Origin: Rhodobacteraceae bacterium Alg231-04
GTDB taxonomy: Bacteria; Pseudomonadota; Alphaproteobacteria; Rhodobacterales; Rhodobacteraceae
Length of the DNA: 64,000 bases
Assembly (NCBI GenBank): GCA_900143635.1
Contig: FREY01000003.1
Location: forward strand, 511,220 to 575,219
Direction of reading: 5' to 3'
The notes below the pieces were generated by a model that was not told where the DNA came from, did no database searches, and worked only from the letters and a program-made list of their open reading frames with translations. The stretch's first letter is position 1, and the number at the start of each line of letters is the position of its first letter. The position numbers were made by a program, and so were the translations under genes. Shown piece after piece: positions 1-7,674 of the stretch.

Positions 1-504
1 GAGACCTTCGATCACATCATTATGGCCAGCCATGCCGACGACACGTTGCGGCTGCTGTCACAGCCCAAAGCCAAGGAACGCGCCGCATTGGAGAAGCTGC
101 GGTTTCAGAACAACCGAATGGTGCTGCATTGCGACACCACGCAGATGCCGCGCCGGCGGGCCTGCTGGTCATCTTGGGTCTACAAGGCCGACGGGCCTGC
201 GCGGCAAACATCGGTGGGTGTGACCTACTGGATGAACCGGCTACAGGCCATTCCCGAAAGCGACCCATTGTTTGTCTCTCTCAACCCCGCGCAGCCCATT
301 CGGGATGATTTGATCTATGACGAGACAACCTTCCGCCACCCCGTCTTTGACAACGCCGCGCTTCAGGCGCAGCGGCAAGTTGCGGCCATACAGGGCGAAA
401 ACCGCACTTGGTTTGCCGGTTCCTATTTACGCAATGGCTTCCATGAGGACGGTGTTGCCAGCGCCGCTGCCATAGCACAGGCGCTGGAGGGCGTGCCCAC
501 ATGA
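1..504 (+). CDS. FAD-dependent amine-oxidase-like oxidoreductase, C-terminal part (5' end outside window)
   Basis: The reading frame is open from base 1 and the last 167 codons are visible. The C-terminal stretch GSYLRNGFHEDGVASA is the typical ending of the NAD/FAD-binding amine oxidase family (W/F-aGaY..nGFHEdG..Sa), where it helps bind the FAD. The Rossmann GxGxxG part lies outside the window. The stop overlaps the next start (ATGA), so it is translationally coupled to the DUF1365 gene. In alphaproteobacteria this pair often sits with fatty-acid-modifying methylases in singlet-oxygen stress clusters; that role here is inference. The reaction is not known. Confidence 0.8.
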   Translation, partial: ETFDHIIMASHADDTLRLLSQPKAKERAALEKLRFQNNRMVLHCDTTQMPRRRACWSSWVYKADGPARQTSVGVTYWMNRLQAIPESDPLFVSLNPAQPIRDDLIYDETTFRHPVFDNAALQAQRQVAAIQGENRTWFAGSYLRNGFHEDGVASAAAIAQALEGVPT

Positions 505-1252
505 GCATCTGGCCCCAGCACATGCGCGCAACAACGACCCATGCACGTCGCGGGCATATTTCCAATACCTTTCGCTATGGTGTGGATTTCGTATTGATCG
601 ACCCGGAAGCCAGTGACGGGCCCGCGTTGTTTTCGCGCAACCGTTTCAATCTCGCCACTGTGCACGACCGTCACCACGGTGGCCCACCCCGCCAAGGGCG
701 CGGCACCCCATGGGCACGGGAGGCCTTTTCCGCCGCTGGACTGGACTGCGGGCGCTTGCAGATCATGCTGCTGACCCAGCCCGCCGTCATGGGTTTGCTG
801 TTCAATCCGGTCAGCTTCTGGCTTGCAATGGACAAGGACCAGACCACCCTTCGTGCCGTCATTGCCGAAGTGACAAATACCAGTGGCGGCAGGCACAGCT
901 ACCTTTGCCATCTGCCCGCGTTTGCACCCATCACCGCCGATCGCAGAATTACCGCCACCAATATCTTTCACGTCTCTCCCTTTCAGGAGATCGCCGGCGG
1001 CTATCACTTCCGTTTTTCAATCTCCCGCCGCCATATCGCCATCCGCATCCACTATGAGAATGGGCCGGACGGGGTAACGGCATCGCTGGGCGGACCCTTA
1101 GGGCCTATGTGCTGATGGCCGCCTTGCGTCGCCCATTTGGCGGCGCGCGGATCCTCTCGCTGATCCTCTGGCAGGCCCTGCGCCTGCGGATCAAAGGGGC
1201 GCCATATCGACAGGCCACTCCGGCACCAACAAAGGATGTAAGCCAATGTTGA
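501..1252 (+). pseudogene. DUF1365 family protein, frameshifted near its 3' end
   Basis: The first frame (501 to a TGA at 1113-1115) gives 204 residues matching the DUF1365 family up to the usual A-T/S-L-x-G-P segment, then ends abruptly in LGPMC. The missing C-terminus continues in the next frame: from about 1097 it reads LRAYVLMAALRRPFGG, followed by the family's LILWQALRLRIKGAPYR ending, and stops at 1250-1252. That second stop overlaps the following ATG at 1246, as expected for tightly packed genes. One missing base around 1096-1103 explains everything. It may be a real disabling mutation, a recent polymorphism or an assembly error. The molecular function of DUF1365 is not established. 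Confidence 0.75.
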
Positions 1253-1797
1253 AACTACTTATGCTCGCCCTGATCGCCTTGCTGATCCTGTCGCTGACGC
1301 GCCCCGGCCTTGGCTTCAAGGCGCAAAAACCGGCAGACTATGCCAGTGAGGAGCCGGTCTTTGACATCCGCACACATCTGAAAGGCGCCTTTGTAGCCGA
1401 AGGCATGATCTATGGCCCCCGCGGCAAGGTTGTCTCCCGTTTTCTGGCTGACCTGGCAGGTTCATGGGACACGAATTCCGGCAGGCTTTCGGAAACCTTC
1501 ACATACTCCACCGGCACGGTTCAAAAGCGAAACTGGTCAATTGTCATGGGACAGGATGGCGCATTTGTTGCCCGCGCCGAAGACATTGTCGGCGAGGCGA
1601 CCGGCCAACAGATGGGATCCGCTGTGCGCCTGCACTACCGGATCCGCCTCCCCGCGGCCTCGGGCGGGCATGTTCTGGACGTGACGGACTGGATGTACCT
1701 CCTGGACAACGGAACAATCGTCAACCGATCGCAGATGCGCAAATTCGGGATCAAGGTGGGGGAACTTTTCGCCACGATCCGCCCGGTCGGCACCTAA
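1246..1797 (+). CDS. DUF3833 family protein
   Basis: This 183-residue protein has a hydrophobic N-terminal segment (about residues 2-19) that is either a membrane anchor or a signal peptide. There is no lipobox cysteine, unlike many family members. The body has the DUF3833 pattern (LKG.F.A.G..YGPRGKVVSRF.AD, then a TY.tG..q.R.W.i segment and a D..Y.ldnG...NRS.m.KFG ending). It is last in the small operon with the amine-oxidase-like and DUF1365 genes and overlaps the original DUF1365 stop by 7 bases. Function unknown; the family commonly travels with lipid or flavin oxidoreductase genes. Confidence 0.8.
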   Translation: MLKLLMLALIALLILSLTRPGLGFKAQKPADYASEEPVFDIRTHLKGAFVAEGMIYGPRGKVVSRFLADLAGSWDTNSGRLSETFTYSTGTVQKRNWSIVMGQDGAFVARAEDIVGEATGQQMGSAVRLHYRIRLPAASGGHVLDVTDWMYLLDNGTIVNRSQMRKFGIKVGELFATIRPVGT

Positions 1798-1824
1798 CAG
1801 ACCCCAAAAACCATGCGCGAGTAT

Positions 1825-2736
1825 TCACTGCCAGTCTCTTGCGGTGCCGATCATCCAGTCCCGCACCCTTTCTGCCTGGGGGATCAGCGGCGTGGTTTTG
1901 GACCAGACCAGATAGAACCCCTTGCCGGTTTCCCAGCTCCAGTCCTCGCGCGCGGCCAGCAGACCTTTGGCGATCAGCCCTTGCGTGACGTGTTTCCAGC
2001 CAAAGGCGACCCCCTCGCCAGCCATAGCCGCCTGTAGAACCAGCGCATAATCGTTCAGCCGCAGCCCGGCCTTGGGCTCCCGTTCGGTGATACCGAAATG
2101 GGAAAACCACTGCCCCCAAGTGGGGCGCTCGCGCACCGGCTCCTCCAGGTGGATCAACCGTTCATGCAACAGGTTCGGGACGGTTTTCAGGTTCACAGCA
2201 GCTGCCATCACCTGCGGGCTGGCAATCGGATAAATCACCTCAGGCGCGATAAGAGCGGCATGAACGCCCGGCCAACTCCCATTGCCCCGCCTTATGGCAA
2301 GACTGATCCCTTCGGCGTCAATATCCGGCTCCCGGTCGCTGGTCTGCAGCCGCAAGTCGACATCCGGATGTGCCGTGTGCAAGGCCTCCAGCTGCGGCAC
2401 CATCCAGTAATAGGCAAAAGCGGTTGAGACAGACAGGGTCACGTGATCGTTCTGCCCGCGCTGCCAAATCCCCCGCGCCGAGCTAAGGATATGGTCCAAC
2501 CCAATGGAAACATCAGCAAAAAGCCGCTCTCCGGCCTTGGTCAGCACGACCTTGCGGTGGCTGCGGTGGAATAGGATCACCCCCAGCGATTCCTCCATCT
2601 GTTTGATGGCAGCACTAACCGCAGGCTGCTGCACATTCAGTTCAGCTGCGGCACGGGTGAAAGACAGGTGCCGCGCGGCGGCCTCAAAAACAATAAGATG
2701 GCGCGGAGAGGTGAGAAGTTTCCAGAGTTCTTGCAT
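1825..2736 (-). CDS. LysR family transcriptional regulator (GcvA-like)
   Basis: The 303-residue protein has an N-terminal winged helix-turn-helix (about residues 18-60, with TRAAAELNVQQPAVSAAIK as the recognition region) followed by a LysR substrate-binding domain. The start MQELWKLLTSPRHLIVFEAAA resembles GcvA-type regulators. It is divergent from the MttB-family gene at 2831 across 94 bp, the classic LysR arrangement, so that methyltransferase/flavoprotein pair is its likely target. The shared promoter region holds a CCCTAGGG core (2793-2800) flanked by AGAC and TCT, a possible operator. The effector is unknown; a methylamine or betaine is plausible from context only. Confidence 0.88.
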   Translation of the reverse strand: MQELWKLLTSPRHLIVFEAAARHLSFTRAAAELNVQQPAVSAAIKQMEESLGVILFHRSHRKVVLTKAGERLFADVSIGLDHILSSARGIWQRGQNDHVTLSVSTAFAYYWMVPQLEALHTAHPDVDLRLQTSDREPDIDAEGISLAIRRGNGSWPGVHAALIAPEVIYPIASPQVMAAAVNLKTVPNLLHERLIHLEEPVRERPTWGQWFSHFGITEREPKAGLRLNDYALVLQAAMAGEGVAFGWKHVTQGLIAKGLLAAREDWSWETGKGFYLVWSKTTPLIPQAERVRDWMIGTARDWQ

Positions 2737-2830
2737 ACGGCACAGTTATCCAAAGGATCAGATTTTTCAACCGTCACAAACAGGCTAGACAGCCCTAGGG
2801 TCTGCCATAACCGGATTTTGGAGATCCCCT

Positions 2831-4351
2831 ATGGCCAGACGCGCCCGTGCCTCTCGTGACAGGCTGAACACCCCATCAGGCGCGCCTGCGTCGCCCTATA
2901 TCCGTCGCGTACTGCCGCATTTCGATGTGCTGGACGAGGCGCAGATCGGGAGACTGGAAACTCAGGTTGACTGGCTCATGGAAAACATCGGCATTGCCTT
3001 TCGCGATGATCCCGAAGCGCTGCGCATCTGGCGCGAGGCCGGGGCGCAGATTGAGGGCGACACGGTGCGCGGTGACGCCCAGTGGATCCGGTCCTTATGT
3101 GCCAAGGCCCCGCGTGAATTCACCCAACTGGCCCGCAATCCGGCGCGGTCGGTAACGATCGGCGGCGACAATCAGGTCTTTGCGCCGATTTATGGCGCGC
3201 CTTTCGTGCGCGATCTGCAAGGCGGGCGGCGCTACGGCGATATGGACGCCTTCAACAAACTGGTAAAGCTCGCCTATCTGCACCCCAACCTGCACCATAC
3301 CGGGCTGGTGATCTGCGAGCCTTGTGATGTGCCGGTGTCCAAGCGCCATCTGGACATGGTGCTGGCGCATATGACGCTCAGCGACAAGCCGCACCTTGGC
3401 GCCATCACCGAGATGTCGCGCGCCCAGGACTCTGTTGACATGGCCGAGATCCTGCATGGGCGCGAGGTGATGGATAACAACTGTGTCATCATGGGCAATG
3501 TGAACACCAACTCGCCCCTTCTGGTGGACAAAGTGGTGTCCGAGGCGATCCGCGTCTATTGTGGGCGTGGTCAGGGGATTGTGGTGGTGCCTTTCATCTT
3601 GTCGGGTGCCATGGGGCCGGTATCTACTGCAGCCTCGGTGGCGCAAGCCATGGCAGAGGCGATGATGGCCTGCGCCTTTGCCCAGCTGGTCCGCCCCGGC
3701 GCGCCCTTTGTTCTGGGCAATTTCCTCAGCTCCATGTCGCTGAAATCCGGCGCGCCGACCTTTGGCATGCCAGAGCCGGTGATGTCGAACTATGCCATCG
3801 GCCAGCTGGCCCGCCGTGCCGGGCTGCCCTTGCGTTGCGGTGGCTCTCTGACCGCTTCCAAGATCGAGGATGCGCAGGCCGCTTACGAGAGTGCCGACTC
3901 GATGCATTCCACCATGCTGGCCGGCGCCAATTTCGTGCTGCACGCGGCGGGTTGGATGGAAGGCGGTCTGTGTACCGGCTTTGAAAAACTGATCATGGAT
4001 GCAGACCGGCTGGGATCTTACCAAAAAGTGCTGAGCCAAGGTCTGGACGTGAGCGACGAGGCCATGGCGCGCGATGCCTACGCCGAGGTGGAACCGGGCG
4101 GGCATTTCCTCGGTTCTGCCCACACAATGCGCAACTACCAGAATGCGTTCTACGAACCCGCCCTCAGCGACAGCGAGAATGTCGAGAGCTGGGAGGAATC
4201 CGGCTCCAAGGACATGCGCCAGCGCGCCTATACCCGCTGGAACAAGATGCTGGAGGAATATCAGGCCCCAGCCATCGACGAGGGAACACGCGAAGAGCTG
4301 GAGGCCTATGTCGCCCGCCGCAAGGAGGAACTGCCAGATGCCTGGTACTGA
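2831..4351 (+). CDS. Trimethylamine methyltransferase (MttB) family protein, non-pyrrolysine type
   Basis: The 506-residue protein belongs to the MttB/COG5598 superfamily, TIM-barrel methyltransferases that move a methyl group from a quaternary amine to a corrinoid protein. There is no in-frame TAG codon, so it is the non-pyrrolysine branch, whose characterised members include glycine betaine methyltransferase MtgB. A GGAG 7 bases before the ATG supports this start. It lies upstream of a DMGDH-like flavoprotein, which suggests stepwise demethylation of glycine betaine or a similar compound. No corrinoid protein gene is in the window, so the methyl acceptor is unclear. Confidence 0.85.
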   Translation: MARRARASRDRLNTPSGAPASPYIRRVLPHFDVLDEAQIGRLETQVDWLMENIGIAFRDDPEALRIWREAGAQIEGDTVRGDAQWIRSLCAKAPREFTQLARNPARSVTIGGDNQVFAPIYGAPFVRDLQGGRRYGDMDAFNKLVKLAYLHPNLHHTGLVICEPCDVPVSKRHLDMVLAHMTLSDKPHLGAITEMSRAQDSVDMAEILHGREVMDNNCVIMGNVNTNSPLLVDKVVSEAIRVYCGRGQGIVVVPFILSGAMGPVSTAASVAQAMAEAMMACAFAQLVRPGAPFVLGNFLSSMSLKSGAPTFGMPEPVMSNYAIGQLARRAGLPLRCGGSLTASKIEDAQAAYESADSMHSTMLAGANFVLHAAGWMEGGLCTGFEKLIMDADRLGSYQKVLSQGLDVSDEAMARDAYAEVEPGGHFLGSAHTMRNYQNAFYEPALSDSENVESWEESGSKDMRQRAYTRWNKMLEEYQAPAIDEGTREELEAYVARRKEELPDAWY

Positions 4352-4360
4352 GCAACGCGA

Positions 4361-4444
4361 GGATCGCGCGCGTCCCGAGGGTGGGCGCACTCGCGCCCGC
4401 CCTGGGGGGCGGGTCGGGCGCGATCCGGGCCGCAAGCGGCCCGG
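4361..4444 (+). repeat. GC-rich palindromic (REP-like) intergenic element
   Basis: The gap between the MttB and DMGDH-like genes is almost entirely inverted repeats. Outer arms 4361-4377 and 4410-4426 match at 15 of 17 positions. Nested arms 4378-4388 and 4393-4403 match at 10 of 11 around ACTC. A second perfect hairpin follows, CCGGGCCGC-AA-GCGGCCCGG (4425-4444), sharing two bases with the first. No T-tract follows on the plus strand, so a classical terminator is unlikely. It could stabilise or differentially process the mRNA, or be a dispersed REP element. A 10-codon reading frame (4458-4490) ends just before the next ATG. Confidence 0.7.
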
Positions 4445-4491
4445 AGGGAAACAACAAATGACACATCAATCTCAGAAACCGGGGAGCTGAC

Positions 4492-6942
4492 ATGCCCGAG
4501 ATTCAAAAAGACTCCGCGACAACCGAAAAGAAGCTGCCCTCGCACGCCAAAGTGGTCATCATCGGCGGCGGTGTTGTCGGCTGCTCGATCCTGTTCCATC
4601 TGGCCAAATTTGGCTGGAAGGATGTGATGCTGCTGGAACGCGACGAGCTGACCTCCGGCTCGTCCTGGCACGCGGCGGGCCAGATCCACACGATCTCCTC
4701 CGACCCGAACATCTCGCGCCTGCAGAGCTATACCATCGACCTCTATAAAGAGATCGAAGAGCTGTCGGGCCATTCCGTGGGTCTGCACATCACCGGCGGC
4801 TTCTACCTCGCCTCCAACAAGACCTGGTATGACTACCTGAAACGCGAACGCTCCAAGGCGCGCTATATGGGGCTGAACCAGGAATTCATCTCTCCCAAGG
4901 AGGTCGCCGAACGCCACCCGCTGATCGACCCCAGCCATTACTATGCCGCGCTCTGGGATGATCAGGACGGCGATCTGGACCCATCCGGTGCGACCTATGC
5001 TTTCGCTAAGGCCGCCAAGGTCCACGGCGCGCAGTATTTCACCCATACCCCTGCCACCGCCACCACCCAGCGCGCAGACGGCTCCTGGGATGTCACCACC
5101 CCCAAGGGGGTGATCAACGCCGAGCATATCGTCAACTGCGGCGGGCTCTGGGCGCGTGAGGTGGGGCATATGCAGGGGCTGAACCTGCCGGTGCAGCCGA
5201 TGGAGCACCACTATCTGATCACCGAGAAGATCGACGCGGTGGCGAACCACCCGACCCGCCTGCCCGCCGGCATCGACTACGAGGCAAACATCTACTTCCG
5301 CCAGGAACGCCAAGGCATGCTGCTCGGCACCTACGAGCCGCGCGGCACCCCTTGGAAAGTGGACGGCACCCCGTGGGACTTCGGGCACGAGCTGCTGCAA
5401 CCGGATCTGGACCGTATTGCCGACCGCCTGGAGATGTCGTTCGAACGTATCCCGGCGATTGGCGAGGCCGGCATCAAGGACATGATCAACGGCCCCTTCA
5501 CCTTCGGCCCCGACGGCAACCCGATGATCGGCCCGGTGCCGGGGATGAAGAACTACTGGTGCGCCGTGGGCGTCATGGCCGGATTCTGCCAGGGTGGTGG
5601 TGTGGGCCTCACCATGGCCGAGTGGATGATCGACGGCGAGCCTTCGATTGACGTCTGGGCCATGGATGTGGCGCGGTTTGGCGACTTTGCCACGCCTGAC
5701 TGGGGCACGGTCAAATCCACCGAGAATTACGAACGCCGCTTCGTGATGACTTTCCCCAATGAAACCCTGCCCAAGGGCCGAATGCAAAAGACCACCGCGC
5801 TCTATGACCGGCTGGTCGCCAAGGGTGCCCGCATGGGTCAGGGCTTTGGTCTTGAGAACGCCCTGTGGTTTGCTGACAGCCCCGAGGACGCGCACGAGGA
5901 ACCAACCTTCGAACGCAACCGCAGCCACGACTATGTGGCCCGCGAGGTGAAAGCCGTGCGCGAGGCCGTCGCCGGCATCGAGATCGCAAATTTCGCCAAG
6001 CATGAATTCAAAGGCGCAGGCGCGCGGGAATATCTTGACCGGGTGCTGGCAGGCTATGTTCCGAAACCGGGCCGCTTGACGCTGACACCGATGCTGACCC
6101 CAAAGGGCAAGCTTTATGGTGACCTCACCGTGGCTTGTCTGGGCGAAGAACATTTCATGCTGTTTGGTTCGGGGGCGATGCAGGACGCGCACCGTCGCTG
6201 GTTCGAAAAGGATCTGCCAAACAATGTCGCTTACGCCAATGTCTCGGACGATTGGCACGGGATCGCCCTGTCGGGGCCGAAATCGCGCGAGTTGCTGGCG
6301 CGGATCACCCGCGATGATGTCTCGGCCGAGGCCTTCAAGTTCCGCGACCTGCGCCAGACTTTCGTCGGCGGTGTGCCGGTGATCCTGAACCGGATCAGCT
6401 TCTCCGGCGAGCTGGGGTATGAAATCTACTGCAAGCCGCAGTACCTGCTGCGCCTGGCCGAAGCCATCGAGGAGGCCGGGACAGATCTGGGCTACCGCTG
6501 GTACGGCGCCCGCGCGCTAATGTCGATGCGGCTGGAGAAGAGCTGGGGGGTCTGGACGCTGGATTTCCGGCCCGATTTCGATGCGCCCGAGAGCGGCATG
6601 GATGTTTTCATCAACTGGAAGAAAGACTTCGTGGGCAAAGAAGCCGCGCTGAAAGCCCGTGAGAACGGCCCCTCACGCAGGCTGGTGACGCTCACCATCG
6701 ACGTGGATGGCATCGATGTGTCCGGCGATGAGGCGATTGTGAAAGATGGCATCGCGGTCGGCTATATTTCCTCCGGCGGCTATGCGCATCATGTCCAGAA
6801 ATCGATGGCCATGGGCTATGTCACCACTGGCAACACAGTGGCCGGTACCAAGTTGCAGGTAGAGATTCTGGGCACGTTCTATGAGGCCGAAGTTCAGGGT
6901 GAGCCAGTCTACGATGCAATGGGTGCGAAAATGCGCGGGTGA
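4492..6942 (+). CDS. Dimethylglycine/sarcosine dehydrogenase-like FAD oxidoreductase with GcvT domain
   Basis: The 816-residue protein has an N-terminal FAD-binding DAO fold with GGGVVG at residues 25-30 and the SGSSWHAAGQ motif at about 55-64. His60 corresponds to the histidine that carries covalent FAD in mitochondrial DMGDH and sarcosine dehydrogenase. The second half (from about residue 430) is a GcvT-type aminomethyltransferase domain expected to pass the released formaldehyde equivalent to tetrahydrofolate. The family oxidatively demethylates dimethylglycine, sarcosine or related N-methyl compounds in the cytoplasm. Its position after the MttB-family gene supports a role in betaine-type methyl removal. 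The exact substrate is inferred. Confidence 0.87.
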   Translation: MPEIQKDSATTEKKLPSHAKVVIIGGGVVGCSILFHLAKFGWKDVMLLERDELTSGSSWHAAGQIHTISSDPNISRLQSYTIDLYKEIEELSGHSVGLHITGGFYLASNKTWYDYLKRERSKARYMGLNQEFISPKEVAERHPLIDPSHYYAALWDDQDGDLDPSGATYAFAKAAKVHGAQYFTHTPATATTQRADGSWDVTTPKGVINAEHIVNCGGLWAREVGHMQGLNLPVQPMEHHYLITEKIDAVANHPTRLPAGIDYEANIYFRQERQGMLLGTYEPRGTPWKVDGTPWDFGHELLQPDLDRIADRLEMSFERIPAIGEAGIKDMINGPFTFGPDGNPMIGPVPGMKNYWCAVGVMAGFCQGGGVGLTMAEWMIDGEPSIDVWAMDVARFGDFATPDWGTVKSTENYERRFVMTFPNETLPKGRMQKTTALYDRLVAKGARMGQGFGLENALWFADSPEDAHEEPTFERNRSHDYVAREVKAVREAVAGIEIANFAKHEFKGAGAREYLDRVLAGYVPKPGRLTLTPMLTPKGKLYGDLTVACLGEEHFMLFGSGAMQDAHRRWFEKDLPNNVAYANVSDDWHGIALSGPKSRELLARITRDDVSAEAFKFRDLRQTFVGGVPVILNRISFSGELGYEIYCKPQYLLRLAEAIEEAGTDLGYRWYGARALMSMRLEKSWGVWTLDFRPDFDAPESGMDVFINWKKDFVGKEAALKARENGPSRRLVTLTIDVDGIDVSGDEAIVKDGIAVGYISSGGYAHHVQKSMAMGYVTTGNTVAGTKLQVEILGTFYEAEVQGEPVYDAMGAKMRG

Positions 6943-6946
6943 ACAC

Positions 6947-6973
6947 TCCGGAGGCAGACACACTGCCTCCGGA
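6947..6973 (+). terminator. Hairpin terminator after the MttB/DMGDH pair
   Basis: The arms TCCGGAGGCAG (6947-6957) and CTGCCTCCGGA (6963-6973) are perfectly complementary over 11 bp around a 5-base loop. The hairpin starts 5 bases after the DMGDH-like stop. There is no U-tract, so it may act with Rho or mainly as a 3'-end stabiliser. Confidence 0.6.
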
Positions 6974-7094
6974 CACCGATATAGGGCACATACCCCCAAA
7001 GTTGAACCTCCCTTGCCCGAAGTCATGATACCAATCTCAAGCAATTGAAATTTCACTGATATTCCCCACCCCAAGATGATCGGTCGCACATCAA

Positions 7095-7117
7095 TCGAAT
7101 GCCAACGTGGCATTCGA
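7095..7117. promoter_or_regulatory. Perfect 10-bp inverted repeat upstream of the nos promoter
   Basis: TCGAATGCCA (7095-7104) and TGGCATTCGA (7108-7117) are exact reverse complements separated by ACG. The repeat ends 8 bases before the FNR-type box and is centred about 68 bases upstream of the predicted nos start site. It is positioned like an upstream activator or repressor site. I do not recognise the binding protein. Confidence 0.55.
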
Positions 7118-7125
7118 CGCGGACA

Positions 7126-7139
7126 TTGACTAAGATCAA
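7126..7139 (+). promoter_or_regulatory. FNR/NNR-type box of the nos operon
   Basis: TTGACTAAGATCAA fits the TTGAY-N4-RTCAA pattern bound by CRP/FNR-family regulators (FnrL, NNR, DNR) that switch on denitrification genes when oxygen is low or NO is present. A TAGGTT -10-like element follows at 7163-7168, which puts the start site near 7175, about 42 bases from the box centre. That is class II activator geometry. It leaves a leader of about 23 nt before the nosC start at 7198. Confidence 0.75.
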
Positions 7140-7197
7140 AGTCACCTTGCGTATCAACAGCCTAGGTTGCAGCCAACACAACTGTACCGGTGCTGTA

Positions 7198-7674
7198 ATG
7201 GCTCTTGCCTGCCAATCCTTTTGCTTTCCCAGACTGGGTAGACCGCTGCGCCTCGCGCTTGGTCGGGCAGGCACAGTTGTGGCCATTCTTGCCTTGCTTC
7301 TTCAAATCTTCGCCCCAACAGCCGCACAGGCTCAGGACGGTATGATTGCAGTCATCTGTGGTCAGGACGGCCCGGTTCAGGTCCGCCTGAATGCCGCAGG
7401 CGACGTTGAAGAAGCCCCCTGCCCAGAGTGTGGCGATTGCGCCTTTTGCCTTTTGGTTTCCTCACCCGTTGCCGTGCCAACGGACAGCCTCCCGTCCGGC
7501 CTGCAGCTGGCCGTGAGCGACAGCCTGAGCAGCCTGAGCAGCGTTTTTTCAGTGAACCCGGCCCAGTTTTGGCCGGAAAATCGGGGACCTCCGTTGCAAA
7601 CCCAGAATAACAGCGGCCTCGCCTGCCGCAGTACCCATCGCGCACTCCTGTCAGGAGACCGGCCATGGGTATGA
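7198..7674 (+). CDS. nosC: NosC-like cysteine-motif protein (first gene of nos cluster)
   Basis: The 158-residue protein has a hydrophobic segment at about residues 25-44 (signal peptide or anchor) followed by CPECGDCAFC (Cys75, 78, 81, 84), a run of four CxxC-spaced cysteines suited to copper or an iron-sulphur site. An uncharacterised NosC with a CxxCxxC motif leads the nosCRZDFYLX cluster of Paracoccus, and this gene has the same place and motif type. The ATG at 7198 was chosen because the longer frame from 7099 would begin upstream of the FNR-type box and its promoter. The end overlaps nosR by 10 bases, so the two are coupled. Function unknown. Confidence 0.68.
   Translation: MALACQSFCFPRLGRPLRLALGRAGTVVAILALLLQIFAPTAAQAQDGMIAVICGQDGPVQVRLNAAGDVEEAPCPECGDCAFCLLVSSPVAVPTDSLPSGLQLAVSDSLSSLSSVFSVNPAQFWPENRGPPLQTQNNSGLACRSTHRALLSGDRPWV

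Noticed and set aside
2831-4351. Pyrrolysine-containing MttB
   Set aside because: No in-frame TAG interrupts the gene, so it belongs to the non-pyrrolysine group.
7099-7197. Upstream extension of nosC starting at 7099
   Set aside because: It would start upstream of the FNR-type box and its -10 element, so the codons would not be transcribed; the added residues are not signal-like.
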